Virus record (IMG/VR): IMGVR_UViG_3300031851_000053
Coordinates: 1 to 40,823 of that record
Length of the DNA stretch: 40,823 nucleotides
Source: a virus
Direction: 5' to 3' (one strand)
The translations under genes and the position numbers were made by a program. Shown here piece after piece: positions 7,901-16,304 of the stretch. Numbering within the stretch: the stretch's first letter is position 1; each line of letters begins with the position of its first letter. The notes under the pieces were generated by a model, which saw only the letters and a program-made list of their open reading frames with translations, was not told the origin of the DNA and made no database searches.

Positions 7901-8570
7901 GAGAACGCATAACAAAGTTAACATCATTAGCTTCTCTCCTAAGAAAGTCAGTAGCTTCTAATGCAGTCATTGGTGTTGTATCATCTTTAATATTAAGGTT
8001 CATAGCTCCAAAGATATTGTCTGTTCCTTTATTTGCTTTACCTAGAGAAGAAACAAAATCCTTAACAAATTCTTGATCCGAATTATCTTCACCTTGCTTT
8101 ATAGGGAAATATTCTTTTAAACCTTCTGGCGTAACGATTGTACCTAGTCGTGTTCCTATGTCTCTGTTTATTCTACCTTCTTTGATATCGAAGTTAATAT
8201 CTTCGGCTATTTCTTCTCGTGTAGCATCACGAGGTATCGAAGGATCTAATACCGATTCATCTTCTCTTGTTAACGACTTTTTTCTAGCAACAGTTTCATT
8301 AATAAGGGCTTGACTAGCTGCAACAGGTCGCTCCCCCATTGTTGGCATTTCAGTAGGTAGCTGTCCACTAGGTATTGCTCCCCTATTTTTTCTAGCAATA
8401 ACTTCAGGGTCATCTGCTGAGACAACCCCTCCAGTTAATTCTTGTTCTGCAACTTGCCTTAACTGTTCTTCGTCTTGTTTTTTATTTTTCTTAAGAGCTA
8501 AGGCTGCATCCAATTTTTCTTGGCTTATAGCAGTATCTTTTCTTGTAGCTCCTTTACCTCTACCTATCAT
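4902..8570 (-). CDS. N4-type virion RNA polymerase homologue, compact form
   Basis: The 1222-residue protein carries the conserved core of the phage N4 virion RNA polymerase in the right order. Seen: SGTGRMFYINDEANPG with Arg557 (T/DxxGR motif), EVDGISNG with Asp753 (motif A), KDLLKSPIMTSIFG with Lys831 and Phe839 (motif B), and IQMYDGYISD with Asp1024 (motif C). From memory these align with N4 mini-vRNAP Arg424, Asp559, Lys670, Tyr678 and Asp951. DPNAPLRG at 235 also matches an N4 segment at a similar position. N4 gp50 is about 3500 residues; this is close to its 1100-residue catalytic core plus a charged, disordered-looking N-terminus. The catalytic Tyr of motif B is Phe here. It is the last gene of the late block, after the ejection proteins, with ribosome site AGGAG, so packaging and injection are inferred. 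Confidence 0.85.
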   Translation of the reverse strand: MIGRGKGATRKDTAISQEKLDAALALKKNKKQDEEQLRQVAEQELTGGVVSADDPEVIARKNRGAIPSGQLPTEMPTMGERPVAASQALINETVARKKSLTREDESVLDPSIPRDATREEIAEDINFDIKEGRINRDIGTRLGTIVTPEGLKEYFPIKQGEDNSDQEFVKDFVSSLGKANKGTDNIFGAMNLNIKDDTTPMTALEATDFLRREANDVNFVMRSPNKLNLSTNQTDPNAPLRGAAGSILGLAIMFEMLSSFDDQKYESGIPSERRFNNSQSRQELGKKVMRRFEQMTYPSADQDPTAFFGEIENTGYKYRLTDTEQDNAGQYFLQAFAESDSFPWLESRTIVDPDSGRKKIVFNQTRIGDVSLNKIRNGLKKALGYNDFLKPLRTTGTPYKAGSSMVSEANYFTRVTTKGLSNVNPVPAQEKVLSLLNDVAMVFDPASVIMGFGIKNSMSNTISKYMKQDMMTQIKLENKFLEDFEGRKEKEGLTPEQLEIRNSFGVIVKTFKEAADIKSRQVLRDIDNEKSKILNSSLVKLGKVVYTDSTIVSGTGRMFYINDEANPGFHKFARAILKGAMPTTLTKTSEVVNGNPTPTAVIDSAIKKAKLGLNEEGRKKINQSYTEEEHFMIVMARTLVTDADKIAKQGYVPLLEAFKNDYVRLSSLSEPLFNYVATNAPTLENASEDDMNVIAENLEVIPGLQLTPDLEAFVDDQGKNEFYFGLNNLVQLARYNKTAKGAQMNTRATGEVDGISNGATIQGFQMGVKEIIVRGGMLFKSEEEIGEDIRDFVFNYIKDLPEIHADNSNWQVWSTIFKKIEEAGKTKDLLKSPIMTSIFGLEPRFQTGAARKFIEDNANLFDDLEITDEEKFEELGQYFKEALTNALGGALEHAKMAKRIGRIFGFGNTIPELRGPRLDDSDDNSRFIGKFGGKRSVPTSAEVYTLPSGAETVITATRTVDDPQAAADSKKISPGEYTSPKPISKLMNQFAVSTTHIAESAMTTRGLTRFLENDKNAFVIQMYDGYISDVKGFVRLSEIMNEEFGNVMKQWELLTEEKRSLDNFLASLKEKTESDPEALLDLSPIGEYREFGNFLADESYRKAVVNVDILGYDKKEFQRASLEKQESYIKAKEEKKGIFDATKKTAAQARLIEEFKGGKRKLKAKDFYRIFMQVVDDLQIRKDHNKLIAKVKQRWEDMGVDINFDGGVPGDFSILDKTDNFV

Positions 8571-8582
8571 TATATATTCTCC

Positions 8583-11500
8583 TTAATATGGCTCTAATCT
8601 ATCACCATGCATTATTTGATTTATAAGTCGTCTCCCAGGAGTAAATGGTGCTATTCCAGGAGTTAACTTTGTTAATCCACCGACACCTCTCCGAGTATCG
8701 CCTTCCGCAAATGCCATTAATGACTTACCAGCGGTCTCTATATTACGAACAAAAGGAGCACCTCCTATTGACTCTCCAAATATTCTATCTATTATACCTT
8801 CATTTCTGTCTTTATATAAAGGTGCAACAGCTTGTAATACCCTTTCTCCAGAGCCTAGTACTCCTGAAGCCATCAATGCTCTTTGTACTAGCTGAAAATC
8901 AGTTAAATAAGGACTACTTTTTCCAAACTTAATATAGTCTTTAAGCCATTGCGATACGCCTGCTAATGCCATCATAAGCACTATTAATGCAAAAGTATTA
9001 TATCTCATAGCTGGAGTTCCGTTTTTAATATAGTCTTGCCATAGCCTAGGTATAATAACTGCAGTAAAATTAGATATGAATCCATTAAACTGTAAGAACA
9101 ACTGATAGTGTGGGTCTTGAAATATAAGAGGTCTATTAAATCCTTGAGGATTCTGTATTCTCTCATTAGTAAAATACCAAGTAGCCACTTGCATTTGATC
9201 TTGTATAAATGCAGCATCAGTCTTTGCTTGCTCTCTTTCCTTAGGATCAGTTATACTAGAGAAGTCTGCTTCGTATAGTACATCATACATCTCTGGATCA
9301 GTATACTTATCAAACATATCTATCATGGCATCAACATCTAGACCTATATCTGCTAATTGTTGATATATAGCTAATTGTTTTTGATTATAATTAACAGTAC
9401 CATCATTTTGTCTTGCCGCCCATAGCAGTCTTAGCCTATCACTAACAACGCCTGATGCCAGTGCCGCCATCCCTGCTCTTTGAAATGTGGTTTGAGGTGC
9501 TATTAAAGTAAACTTAAAGAATTGTTTCATCCACCACGCTTGAGCAATATCTGCTTCACCCATACCGAGTCTAGTCGCAGCTACTGCATCATCATCATAC
9601 ATCCCTGTCGCTGACAGTCTTTGAACTGCTTTATTAGACTTAGGTACATCAGGTATGTTCTGTAAAGCAGGATTTTGAGGCATATTCTCAATGTTCTTTA
9701 TTATACCTACCATTTCTTTTATGGCTTTAGTTATACCTTTTCTTACAGTTGAAGATTGTGGTCCTTGATATAGTAACATAGCATATTCAACAAAAGAAGC
9801 TAGTACAGACATTGGGAGACCTATAATTGCAGAAAAGAAACTGGCTTTTCGTTGCCAGAAAGATAGCTCTTTACTCTCTATTCTATTATAATTACCAGTA
9901 TCTGCATCAATAATATCTTTAACACCCATAGCTACTTCTTGCATTTCTTCTGGAGTTAAAGCACCTTCATCTTCCATTTGTTTAAACATATAGTCAAGGT
10001 CTTGTCCACCTCTACCAAAGTATTTTGTATAAGTTATATACTTAACGCTTTGATCTATTAATTTAATTTGATTTTGAACTATATCTGTATTAGCAAATTG
10101 TTTAAATCCTTCAAGAGCACTCAGTGGTTCACCATTCTTTTGTTTAAAGTCATTAGGTCTCCACATTGAGCCATCAACCATTGAGAAATCAGTTGCATCT
10201 TCGTTATTAGATATTTTATTATAAAGTATATTTAATTCAACATCAAGATAAGGCTTATTATCAGGAGCTAATGCATTGGCTTTCATAAAACTTAACCATG
10301 CTTCTTTATTTTCTCTGACTTTTCTCCAATCAAAAGTACCTGCATTAAGCCATTGAGGATTTTGTTTATCGACAACTCTTCTTTTAAAGAAAGAATTATC
10401 TATCTGTTCCATTTTAAATTCTTCGTCATAGACTTGTTGTAACGAATCATTTAGGTTTTTGATTGTTTGTTCTAAAGCTAATTGATTATTGATCATATCA
10501 GGAGTTAACTGAGCACCAGTTCTTTTAGCTTCCATATACGCTCTTAACAACGTAGATATGTAGTTATAATTACTTTGTTTATCAGAAAGATTAAATGCTT
10601 TTAATATACCTTTAGGGTTTAAAGTTTGCAATATCATAGAGCGTAGTATAGCAGCATAGCCAGAAGCATTAACACCGCTGTATATGTTACCTAACGCAGT
10701 ACCGACTAACGAAGCTAGCTTACGTAATGTCTTACTCTTCCTTAATAATGCAGGTGTGAAAACAGAAGTTGATCCAGCACGATAACCTAGTGGTAACCAC
10801 TTTTTAAAGTTTTTAAGCTTATCCCAAGTTGTTCTATCTCTTTTTTCTTGAGCTTTTCTTGCTTCCCCTTCTAGACGATATGCACTAGCAATAGAATCAG
10901 GTCTATTGGCTGGTTTAACTTTGGTCTGTTTAGATACTTGTATATTCTTAGATTGCTCTAAAGTTAATGGCTCAACACCGCTATCTCTAAGAGCTTTTTC
11001 TGCATTTAAAGCTTTAAGAGTTATTCTAGCATTGTTTAATTCTTTCCTAATAACTTCTACAGGTCTCTTATCTTCAATAGATTTTAAGAGAGCATTTCTT
11101 TCTTTAACTAAGTCTGAATACTCTTTAACTCTATCAAATTGATCTTGTTGAGTACCTTTATCTCTGACATTAAGTTGTTTAATAACTGCTATTCTATCTT
11201 CAATATTTTTTATAGCCTGTTGAGTTCCAGAAGTATTAGTTCCTTGTTTAGTACTGTCTCTTTCAGTCTTAAGCCTTTCAATATCTTGTAGAGTTGAATC
11301 TAATATGCTATCAAGATCTGTGTTTTCTAATAAACCAACTTGTGGATTACCATAAGTCGGTATTGTATCAATTCTTTTATAATCAGGTTGAGTTAAATAA
11401 GTTTCGTTTGCTTGTGAAGCAGCAACTCCTTCTTTGTTTTTTTCAATAATAGTTTCTATATTTTCTGAAATAACACGACCATCTTCGGTCACAGTCTTAT

Positions 11501-13154
11501 CTGGTTTAAACTCTTCTCTTACCTGAGCATATTCACTAAGCTTACTTCTATCTCCTGCTGCAAGATCAGCCATCAAAGATCTATTTTGACCTTCCCTAAC
11601 TAAAGCTCCAGCCGTTCCAAAAGAAGAACCAAGAGAAGAACCAGCAACTGCTGATTGTGCTAATAAGTTTTTAAACTCATCTATATCAAAATTCTTTTCA
11701 AGCCCACCTTCTGACATGCCTTTAGATGCGAGGTAGCCGACTCCCTCTTGAGCCGCCTCAGTAACACCTTCAAATGTAGCACCTCTAACAGAACCTTTAG
11801 CCATCTCTTTCATAAGACTAGGCTTGGCGACATTTAATAAGGCGAAGTTACCTATACCATCTATGGTCTCTCTTATTGCTCTGCGACTAGCATTATTTAA
11901 AGCTTTCTTTGCTGCGGCTTTAGTTTTATATTTACCAGTCTGCATCATAGCCTGTAATATTTGCACCTTACCTCTTTTAGTAAGGAATTCTCCAGGTTTC
12001 ATAAAGCCTTTCATACCAAGGTAATCAAGAGCAGTCATAATTGTACCAGCTAAAATTGCTCCGCCAGCTTGTGCTCGACCCTTTGGTCCTTCAATATCAT
12101 TAAATACCTGACCAGCATAGCTTCCACCAACAGAACCTAAAGCAATAGGTACTGAAGCACCAAAAGTAAATGGCGATAATACTGCACCTGAGAGTAACGT
12201 TACTAAATAAGGTGCTGACATAGCCATGTTATTAGTCATAAAACGGAAACCATCCCATACACTATCTATATCTCGATAGTCCATGCTTCGAAGTCTTGGT
12301 TCATTTAATAAATCTTCTTTAGCAACTTCAACTTTTCTTCCAGCCCAATCTTGCAGATCTTTACTGCCGACTAATACGCCTGCAAGCTCTGCAAAGCCTT
12401 TCCAACCAGTAGCTAAACCTCCCCAACCTTGATTCCAAGCAGTACTGGTTTGATTATAAGCCACACCTTCTTTAGTCCTATCAGGACTTCTAAATTGCAA
12501 GTTCTCAAATGCAATGCTTCTTTTATCGTAAGATCCTGAGTCAAGTATTTTACTTGCTTTTCTCATGTCGTCAGGGTTAGATAGGTTAAGACCGTTTTGA
12601 TTAGCAATTACTTGTATGACTTGTTGTGCATAACTATTTTCATCTAATGGAATCTCCCCAAATGCTTGTTCAAGTATAGGAGTGTCTTTCATATAGATAG
12701 GTTTTTCTGGCATTTCTTCTTGTGTAATAGATGCGTAAGGATTAGATATACCAGCTTCTCTTTCAAGCTCACCGTATTGTCTAGCTTTTAAGCCATCTTC
12801 TGTTGTATACTTATCAACAGTTAATAAACCAGATTGATAAAGAGTATCAGACAATTCGTTACCGTATTCGTCTTGTAGACTAATTAGCTTACGACCAAAC
12901 TTATCTTCTTCACCATCATCAACAATGTTAGTAAAACCACCTGCAGCTGCAATTCTTTTAGTTGCCTCTGTTTGTGCTTTACCTCCTTGTTGTCCTTGTT
13001 TAAATCTAAGATTACCTTCTTCATCTTCAAATACATGGGGAGTTTCTAATGCATTAAATCCTTTAAGTCTATAACTAGTTGCTCCGTCAGTAACAGTGTC
13101 GGAATCTAGCCATGCATATGTCTTACCATCGTTTCCTTGAAATTCATTAATCAT
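8583..13154 (-). CDS. Giant internal virion/ejection protein with N-terminal SNase-like domain
   Basis: A 1523-residue protein, probably packaged and injected, in the position of T7 gp16. Residues about 5-135 look like a staphylococcal nuclease domain: DSDTV with Asp19, YRLKGFNALETP with Arg29 and Glu37, DKFGRKLISL with Arg88, and a final LSDTLYQSGLL. These match SNase Asp21, Arg35, Glu43 and Arg87; the Asp40 position is Asn34. Next come a hydrophobic, Gly-rich stretch near 310-385, a long charged coiled-coil-like region near 608-732, and a large helical C-terminus with a membrane-like helix near 1385 (ALIVLMMALAG), ending in a basic Pro/Gly-rich tail. It lies between the transglycosylase protein and the vRNAP homologue. 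The nuclease call rests on motifs; the ejection role is inferred from size, order and composition. Confidence 0.75.
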   Translation of the reverse strand: MINEFQGNDGKTYAWLDSDTVTDGATSYRLKGFNALETPHVFEDEEGNLRFKQGQQGGKAQTEATKRIAAAGGFTNIVDDGEEDKFGRKLISLQDEYGNELSDTLYQSGLLTVDKYTTEDGLKARQYGELEREAGISNPYASITQEEMPEKPIYMKDTPILEQAFGEIPLDENSYAQQVIQVIANQNGLNLSNPDDMRKASKILDSGSYDKRSIAFENLQFRSPDRTKEGVAYNQTSTAWNQGWGGLATGWKGFAELAGVLVGSKDLQDWAGRKVEVAKEDLLNEPRLRSMDYRDIDSVWDGFRFMTNNMAMSAPYLVTLLSGAVLSPFTFGASVPIALGSVGGSYAGQVFNDIEGPKGRAQAGGAILAGTIMTALDYLGMKGFMKPGEFLTKRGKVQILQAMMQTGKYKTKAAAKKALNNASRRAIRETIDGIGNFALLNVAKPSLMKEMAKGSVRGATFEGVTEAAQEGVGYLASKGMSEGGLEKNFDIDEFKNLLAQSAVAGSSLGSSFGTAGALVREGQNRSLMADLAAGDRSKLSEYAQVREEFKPDKTVTEDGRVISENIETIIEKNKEGVAASQANETYLTQPDYKRIDTIPTYGNPQVGLLENTDLDSILDSTLQDIERLKTERDSTKQGTNTSGTQQAIKNIEDRIAVIKQLNVRDKGTQQDQFDRVKEYSDLVKERNALLKSIEDKRPVEVIRKELNNARITLKALNAEKALRDSGVEPLTLEQSKNIQVSKQTKVKPANRPDSIASAYRLEGEARKAQEKRDRTTWDKLKNFKKWLPLGYRAGSTSVFTPALLRKSKTLRKLASLVGTALGNIYSGVNASGYAAILRSMILQTLNPKGILKAFNLSDKQSNYNYISTLLRAYMEAKRTGAQLTPDMINNQLALEQTIKNLNDSLQQVYDEEFKMEQIDNSFFKRRVVDKQNPQWLNAGTFDWRKVRENKEAWLSFMKANALAPDNKPYLDVELNILYNKISNNEDATDFSMVDGSMWRPNDFKQKNGEPLSALEGFKQFANTDIVQNQIKLIDQSVKYITYTKYFGRGGQDLDYMFKQMEDEGALTPEEMQEVAMGVKDIIDADTGNYNRIESKELSFWQRKASFFSAIIGLPMSVLASFVEYAMLLYQGPQSSTVRKGITKAIKEMVGIIKNIENMPQNPALQNIPDVPKSNKAVQRLSATGMYDDDAVAATRLGMGEADIAQAWWMKQFFKFTLIAPQTTFQRAGMAALASGVVSDRLRLLWAARQNDGTVNYNQKQLAIYQQLADIGLDVDAMIDMFDKYTDPEMYDVLYEADFSSITDPKEREQAKTDAAFIQDQMQVATWYFTNERIQNPQGFNRPLIFQDPHYQLFLQFNGFISNFTAVIIPRLWQDYIKNGTPAMRYNTFALIVLMMALAGVSQWLKDYIKFGKSSPYLTDFQLVQRALMASGVLGSGERVLQAVAPLYKDRNEGIIDRIFGESIGGAPFVRNIETAGKSLMAFAEGDTRRGVGGLTKLTPGIAPFTPGRRLINQIMHGDRLEPY

Positions 13155-13177
13155 TTAATTCTCCGTTATAAATAAGG

Positions 13178-13230
13178 TATCCCTAAGGGATTCTCCCCTA
13201 TAAGGGTGTGTTAAGAATCTCTTAGGGATA
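13178..13230 (-). terminator. Long hairpin between two ejection-protein genes
   Basis: TATCCCTAAG (13178-13187) pairs with CTTAGGGATA (13221-13230); the stem extends to about 17 bp with one mismatch (13178-13194 with 13214-13230). On the - strand it follows the transglycosylase gene stop within a few bases and is followed by a T-rich CCTTATTTATAA. It could be a partial terminator or an RNA-processing site that tunes expression of the two last, very large genes. A + strand terminator is less likely, as no gene reads into it. Confidence 0.6.
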
Positions 13231-13233
13231 ATG

Positions 13234-15381
13234 TTATTTTCCGTATCCAGCTTTCACTAAAATATCTTCTATTTCTTTTTCAGATGTCTTAGAGACCCAA
13301 TAAGAAAAAGCATCCCAGCCTTTTCCTTTATCGTCAAGTCTTGCTTCAACGTCTTTTAATAGATTACCATAAGCAACCTTATCATTCCTTACCATCCATT
13401 TAAAAGCTATCTCTCTATATCCAAATTCTTTTTCTAATTGAGTTTGAAATCGAGGATCATCTTTAGCGTATGGTATATTATTAGTTACCATATCTTGTAT
13501 TGATTCAAGATTCTTTTCAGTAGTATTTTTAACCATGCCTTGATCAATACCTGTTAGTGGTACAAAGACTTCAGCATTTAAATATGATCTTAAAGTTACT
13601 GGTGCTTCCGACTTATTAATCTTAGCCTGAACTTTAGCATCTAGGTATTTAGCAATACCACGATTAATTGCTGCTTCATAAGCTGGAGCATCATTAACAG
13701 ATATAGCATTCCGTCTTAAAACATTTCTATAAAAAGCATTTGCTTGTTGACCTAAATCGTTAGCATTAATTTTAACTGTATTATCACTTGGTTTATCACC
13801 ACCGACTTGTTTAAGCCCATACTCATCATTAGCAACTTTTATTTGTGAATTTGCATTATCAGCAAAACGTTTAGATACAGCTACGTCTCCGTGTACCTGT
13901 GAATCCATCTTTTCTACTCGACCTCTAAGGTCTGGATGGTTAGGTGATTTGTATTGACCTCTATGAAATACCTTAGTCGTACCATCACTCATCGTGAATG
14001 TAGGTAGCTGACCAAAACCTCTTGCATATACACTTCCTGCTGGAGCTTTAACAGTTAGTGTTTTAGCCTTAGGTATAAGTACGTCTATGTCACCTGTTCT
14101 GGCATATTCTTTAAGTGAATCCATTTCAAAATCATCACGAGCTTTTTCTGTAAGAGCAAACTTTTTAGCCGCCTCTGCATTAGCATCAACACGCTTTATA
14201 TAGTTCTTCATAGAATAATTTAGAGAGCCGCCATGGTTATACCCCATAGCACGAGAACCAGCATATATAATAGCCATCCTTGCGAGTTCTTCACCGTTAA
14301 ACATACTTGAAAAGGCATCTTTAAAATACTCCATTGATTTGTCTAAGATAGGACCACCAACTTTTTTACCTTTATCAATAAACTTTTCAACAATATTTTT
14401 TTCTGGATTATCTTTTATCCATTGAGTTACTTCTTCATTGTTCATTACTGTTTGATCAATATCTTCTTCATCATTTAATTGGTCTGTTACTTTTTGTGCA
14501 GCTATCTTTTTTGCTTCCATATCTGCGGTAAGCTCACCACCACTTGGGTCTTCATCTACTATGCTCTCTACTGAAAGAGAATCTGGTGAAATACCAGAAG
14601 GTCCAAAGTGAGAATAAATATTTTTGTCTAGCCCACCATATCCAACACCATCTTTTTGAGGGTTAGGTATTTCTTCATTTGTCCTATTACCATAATTCTG
14701 TGCATTAGGATAAGATAATTCATTACCATCGTACATAGCTGTTTGTACTGGAACATCGCCTATCTCAGCGTTCACCTTACCAGCATACGCCTGACCAACA
14801 GGTCCGATGTTATCCTTAAGTACATTACCAGCACCTGAATGATATGCAGTTAGTACCTGATCTTTAGTAAACTCTGGATGCTGCTTAATAATACCTTGTA
14901 GATATTGTTTAGCAAATGCCCTAGACTTTTCTGGATCAAAGCGATCTTCAAGAGAGATAGGTGTTGTGCCATATCCAGGTTGTTGTGCTGTCTTAGGCAT
15001 AATTTGGTATTGACCACCAGCCCCTACGCCTGAAAGAGCATTAGGATCACCGCCAGATTCTACCTGTTTGATAGCATCTAGCATAGCATCATCGACAATA
15101 ACTCCGCCATCAGCATTATAGCTAGGTATCGGTCCACCTTGCTTCTTCTGTATAGCACGACCAGCATCATTAAGCTTATCTAACATAGGTTGTACTCCAG
15201 GAAGTCTCGATGCTTCTGCATTCACTACGTTTTCTCCAGGAGTTAACATAGCAGGTACAGTATCAGTTCCCTTTGGTTTAAATATCTCTGGGTTAGGAAT
15301 CTCTTGCATAGAAGGAACATCGAATTCGTAGGAAAACATATTTCCATACCTATCTTTTTCTGTGTACTTTTTAATGTTCAT
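13234..15381 (-). CDS. Virion protein with lytic transglycosylase (SLT) domain
   Basis: A 715-residue protein, probably ejected to open peptidoglycan during DNA entry. Residues about 97-200 form an SLT/goose-lysozyme fold: AIKQVESGG with catalytic Glu108, GAGGQYQIMPKTA, and TAYHSGAGNVL. Upstream, GTDTVPAMLTPGENVV (38-53) is a motif common in phage tape-measure and injection proteins. The remainder, about 500 residues, is acidic and helical with no recognised domain. The start overlaps the stop of the preceding gene as TAATG. The domain is clear; its role as part of a cell-wall-penetrating ejection complex follows from its neighbours and the T7 gp16/P22 analogues. Confidence 0.85.
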   Translation of the reverse strand: MNIKKYTEKDRYGNMFSYEFDVPSMQEIPNPEIFKPKGTDTVPAMLTPGENVVNAEASRLPGVQPMLDKLNDAGRAIQKKQGGPIPSYNADGGVIVDDAMLDAIKQVESGGDPNALSGVGAGGQYQIMPKTAQQPGYGTTPISLEDRFDPEKSRAFAKQYLQGIIKQHPEFTKDQVLTAYHSGAGNVLKDNIGPVGQAYAGKVNAEIGDVPVQTAMYDGNELSYPNAQNYGNRTNEEIPNPQKDGVGYGGLDKNIYSHFGPSGISPDSLSVESIVDEDPSGGELTADMEAKKIAAQKVTDQLNDEEDIDQTVMNNEEVTQWIKDNPEKNIVEKFIDKGKKVGGPILDKSMEYFKDAFSSMFNGEELARMAIIYAGSRAMGYNHGGSLNYSMKNYIKRVDANAEAAKKFALTEKARDDFEMDSLKEYARTGDIDVLIPKAKTLTVKAPAGSVYARGFGQLPTFTMSDGTTKVFHRGQYKSPNHPDLRGRVEKMDSQVHGDVAVSKRFADNANSQIKVANDEYGLKQVGGDKPSDNTVKINANDLGQQANAFYRNVLRRNAISVNDAPAYEAAINRGIAKYLDAKVQAKINKSEAPVTLRSYLNAEVFVPLTGIDQGMVKNTTEKNLESIQDMVTNNIPYAKDDPRFQTQLEKEFGYREIAFKWMVRNDKVAYGNLLKDVEARLDDKGKGWDAFSYWVSKTSEKEIEDILVKAGYGK

Positions 15382-16295
15382 TACTTACCTCCGCCTGAGC
15401 CTGATGATTGTGCATCATCTGAATAACTAGAATTACTTACTGATACTCCTGTAGAGCCAGTTGATTCTGGGTTTGAAGTATCAGGACCACCTGAAGGTGC
15501 TTCTGTAGAAAATGTTCCTGTAGTGCTATATTGAGAGCCAGTTGGAGCTGCTCCTGTACTGCTATAACTACTAGGATCAGTAGCCGCATCATGGGTAGCA
15601 GTTCCAGGCTGAGCCTGTGCTTCTGAAATACCTCTGTCCATTAAACCTTTAGTAGCTGCTTTGTCTGGGTCTAAACCTTTTGCCTCTGCAAATTGAACGT
15701 CTTGCATTTTTTTAGAGTTAGGATCATAATCAAAAGCATTCTTAGGATCACCAAGAATATTACCAAGAGGATCATCCATAATTTGATTTGCAAATGCTCC
15801 CATCGTAGCGTACTCAGGATTCGCATAACCTGTTATAGGATCTATTGATCTCCCTTGTTGATCAAATGTACCACCAGTAATACTACTAACAGTTCCAGGA
15901 GTCCCATAACCACTAGTAGGTACGGCTGGTCCAAATAAACCATAGCCTGGAATCATATTCATTGGACTTGGTCCATACGTTTTTTGTAAACCAAAGTCTT
16001 GTCCTATATTTGCATTGTTAATATTTTTATTCGCTTGATCAATAGACATCTGTGTACTTGCCATAGCACTCCCATTATCACTATCACTGCCCATAGTCAT
16101 AGAAGTATTATCCGCATATGGGGTAGGGGCTACTGTTGGGGCTTCGTATGCTGGGATAGTGTACTGAACAGGGGGTATATTTGCTGGACTCATAGAAGGT
16201 GCAAAATTCGAACCGCTATATCTAAAGCCATACTTCGGTTGTATTGAAGGAGCTGGTTGATAGGGCGTTGTGCCTGCACTAGATTTAAATGCCAT
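15381..16295 (-). CDS. Low-complexity virion-associated protein, 304 aa
   Basis: An unrecognised protein with strongly biased composition. The N-terminal 60 residues are Pro/Tyr/Ser-rich (PAPSIQPKYGFRYSG), the middle has NMIPGYGLFGPAVPTSGYG, and the last 80 are almost entirely Ser, Gly, Thr and Asp. It is probably disordered. It sits within the run of presumed ejection proteins, sharing its stop with the next start (TAATG), so I infer a minor virion or ejection role. There is no enzymatic motif or clear membrane helix. The low-complexity tail resembles that of the 213-residue protein two genes upstream, which also ends in Ser/Gly. Confidence 0.75.
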   Translation of the reverse strand: MAFKSSAGTTPYQPAPSIQPKYGFRYSGSNFAPSMSPANIPPVQYTIPAYEAPTVAPTPYADNTSMTMGSDSDNGSAMASTQMSIDQANKNINNANIGQDFGLQKTYGPSPMNMIPGYGLFGPAVPTSGYGTPGTVSSITGGTFDQQGRSIDPITGYANPEYATMGAFANQIMDDPLGNILGDPKNAFDYDPNSKKMQDVQFAEAKGLDPDKAATKGLMDRGISEAQAQPGTATHDAATDPSSYSSTGAAPTGSQYSTTGTFSTEAPSGGPDTSNPESTGSTGVSVSNSSYSDDAQSSGSGGGK

Positions 16296-16304
16296 GTTTT
16301 TCTC

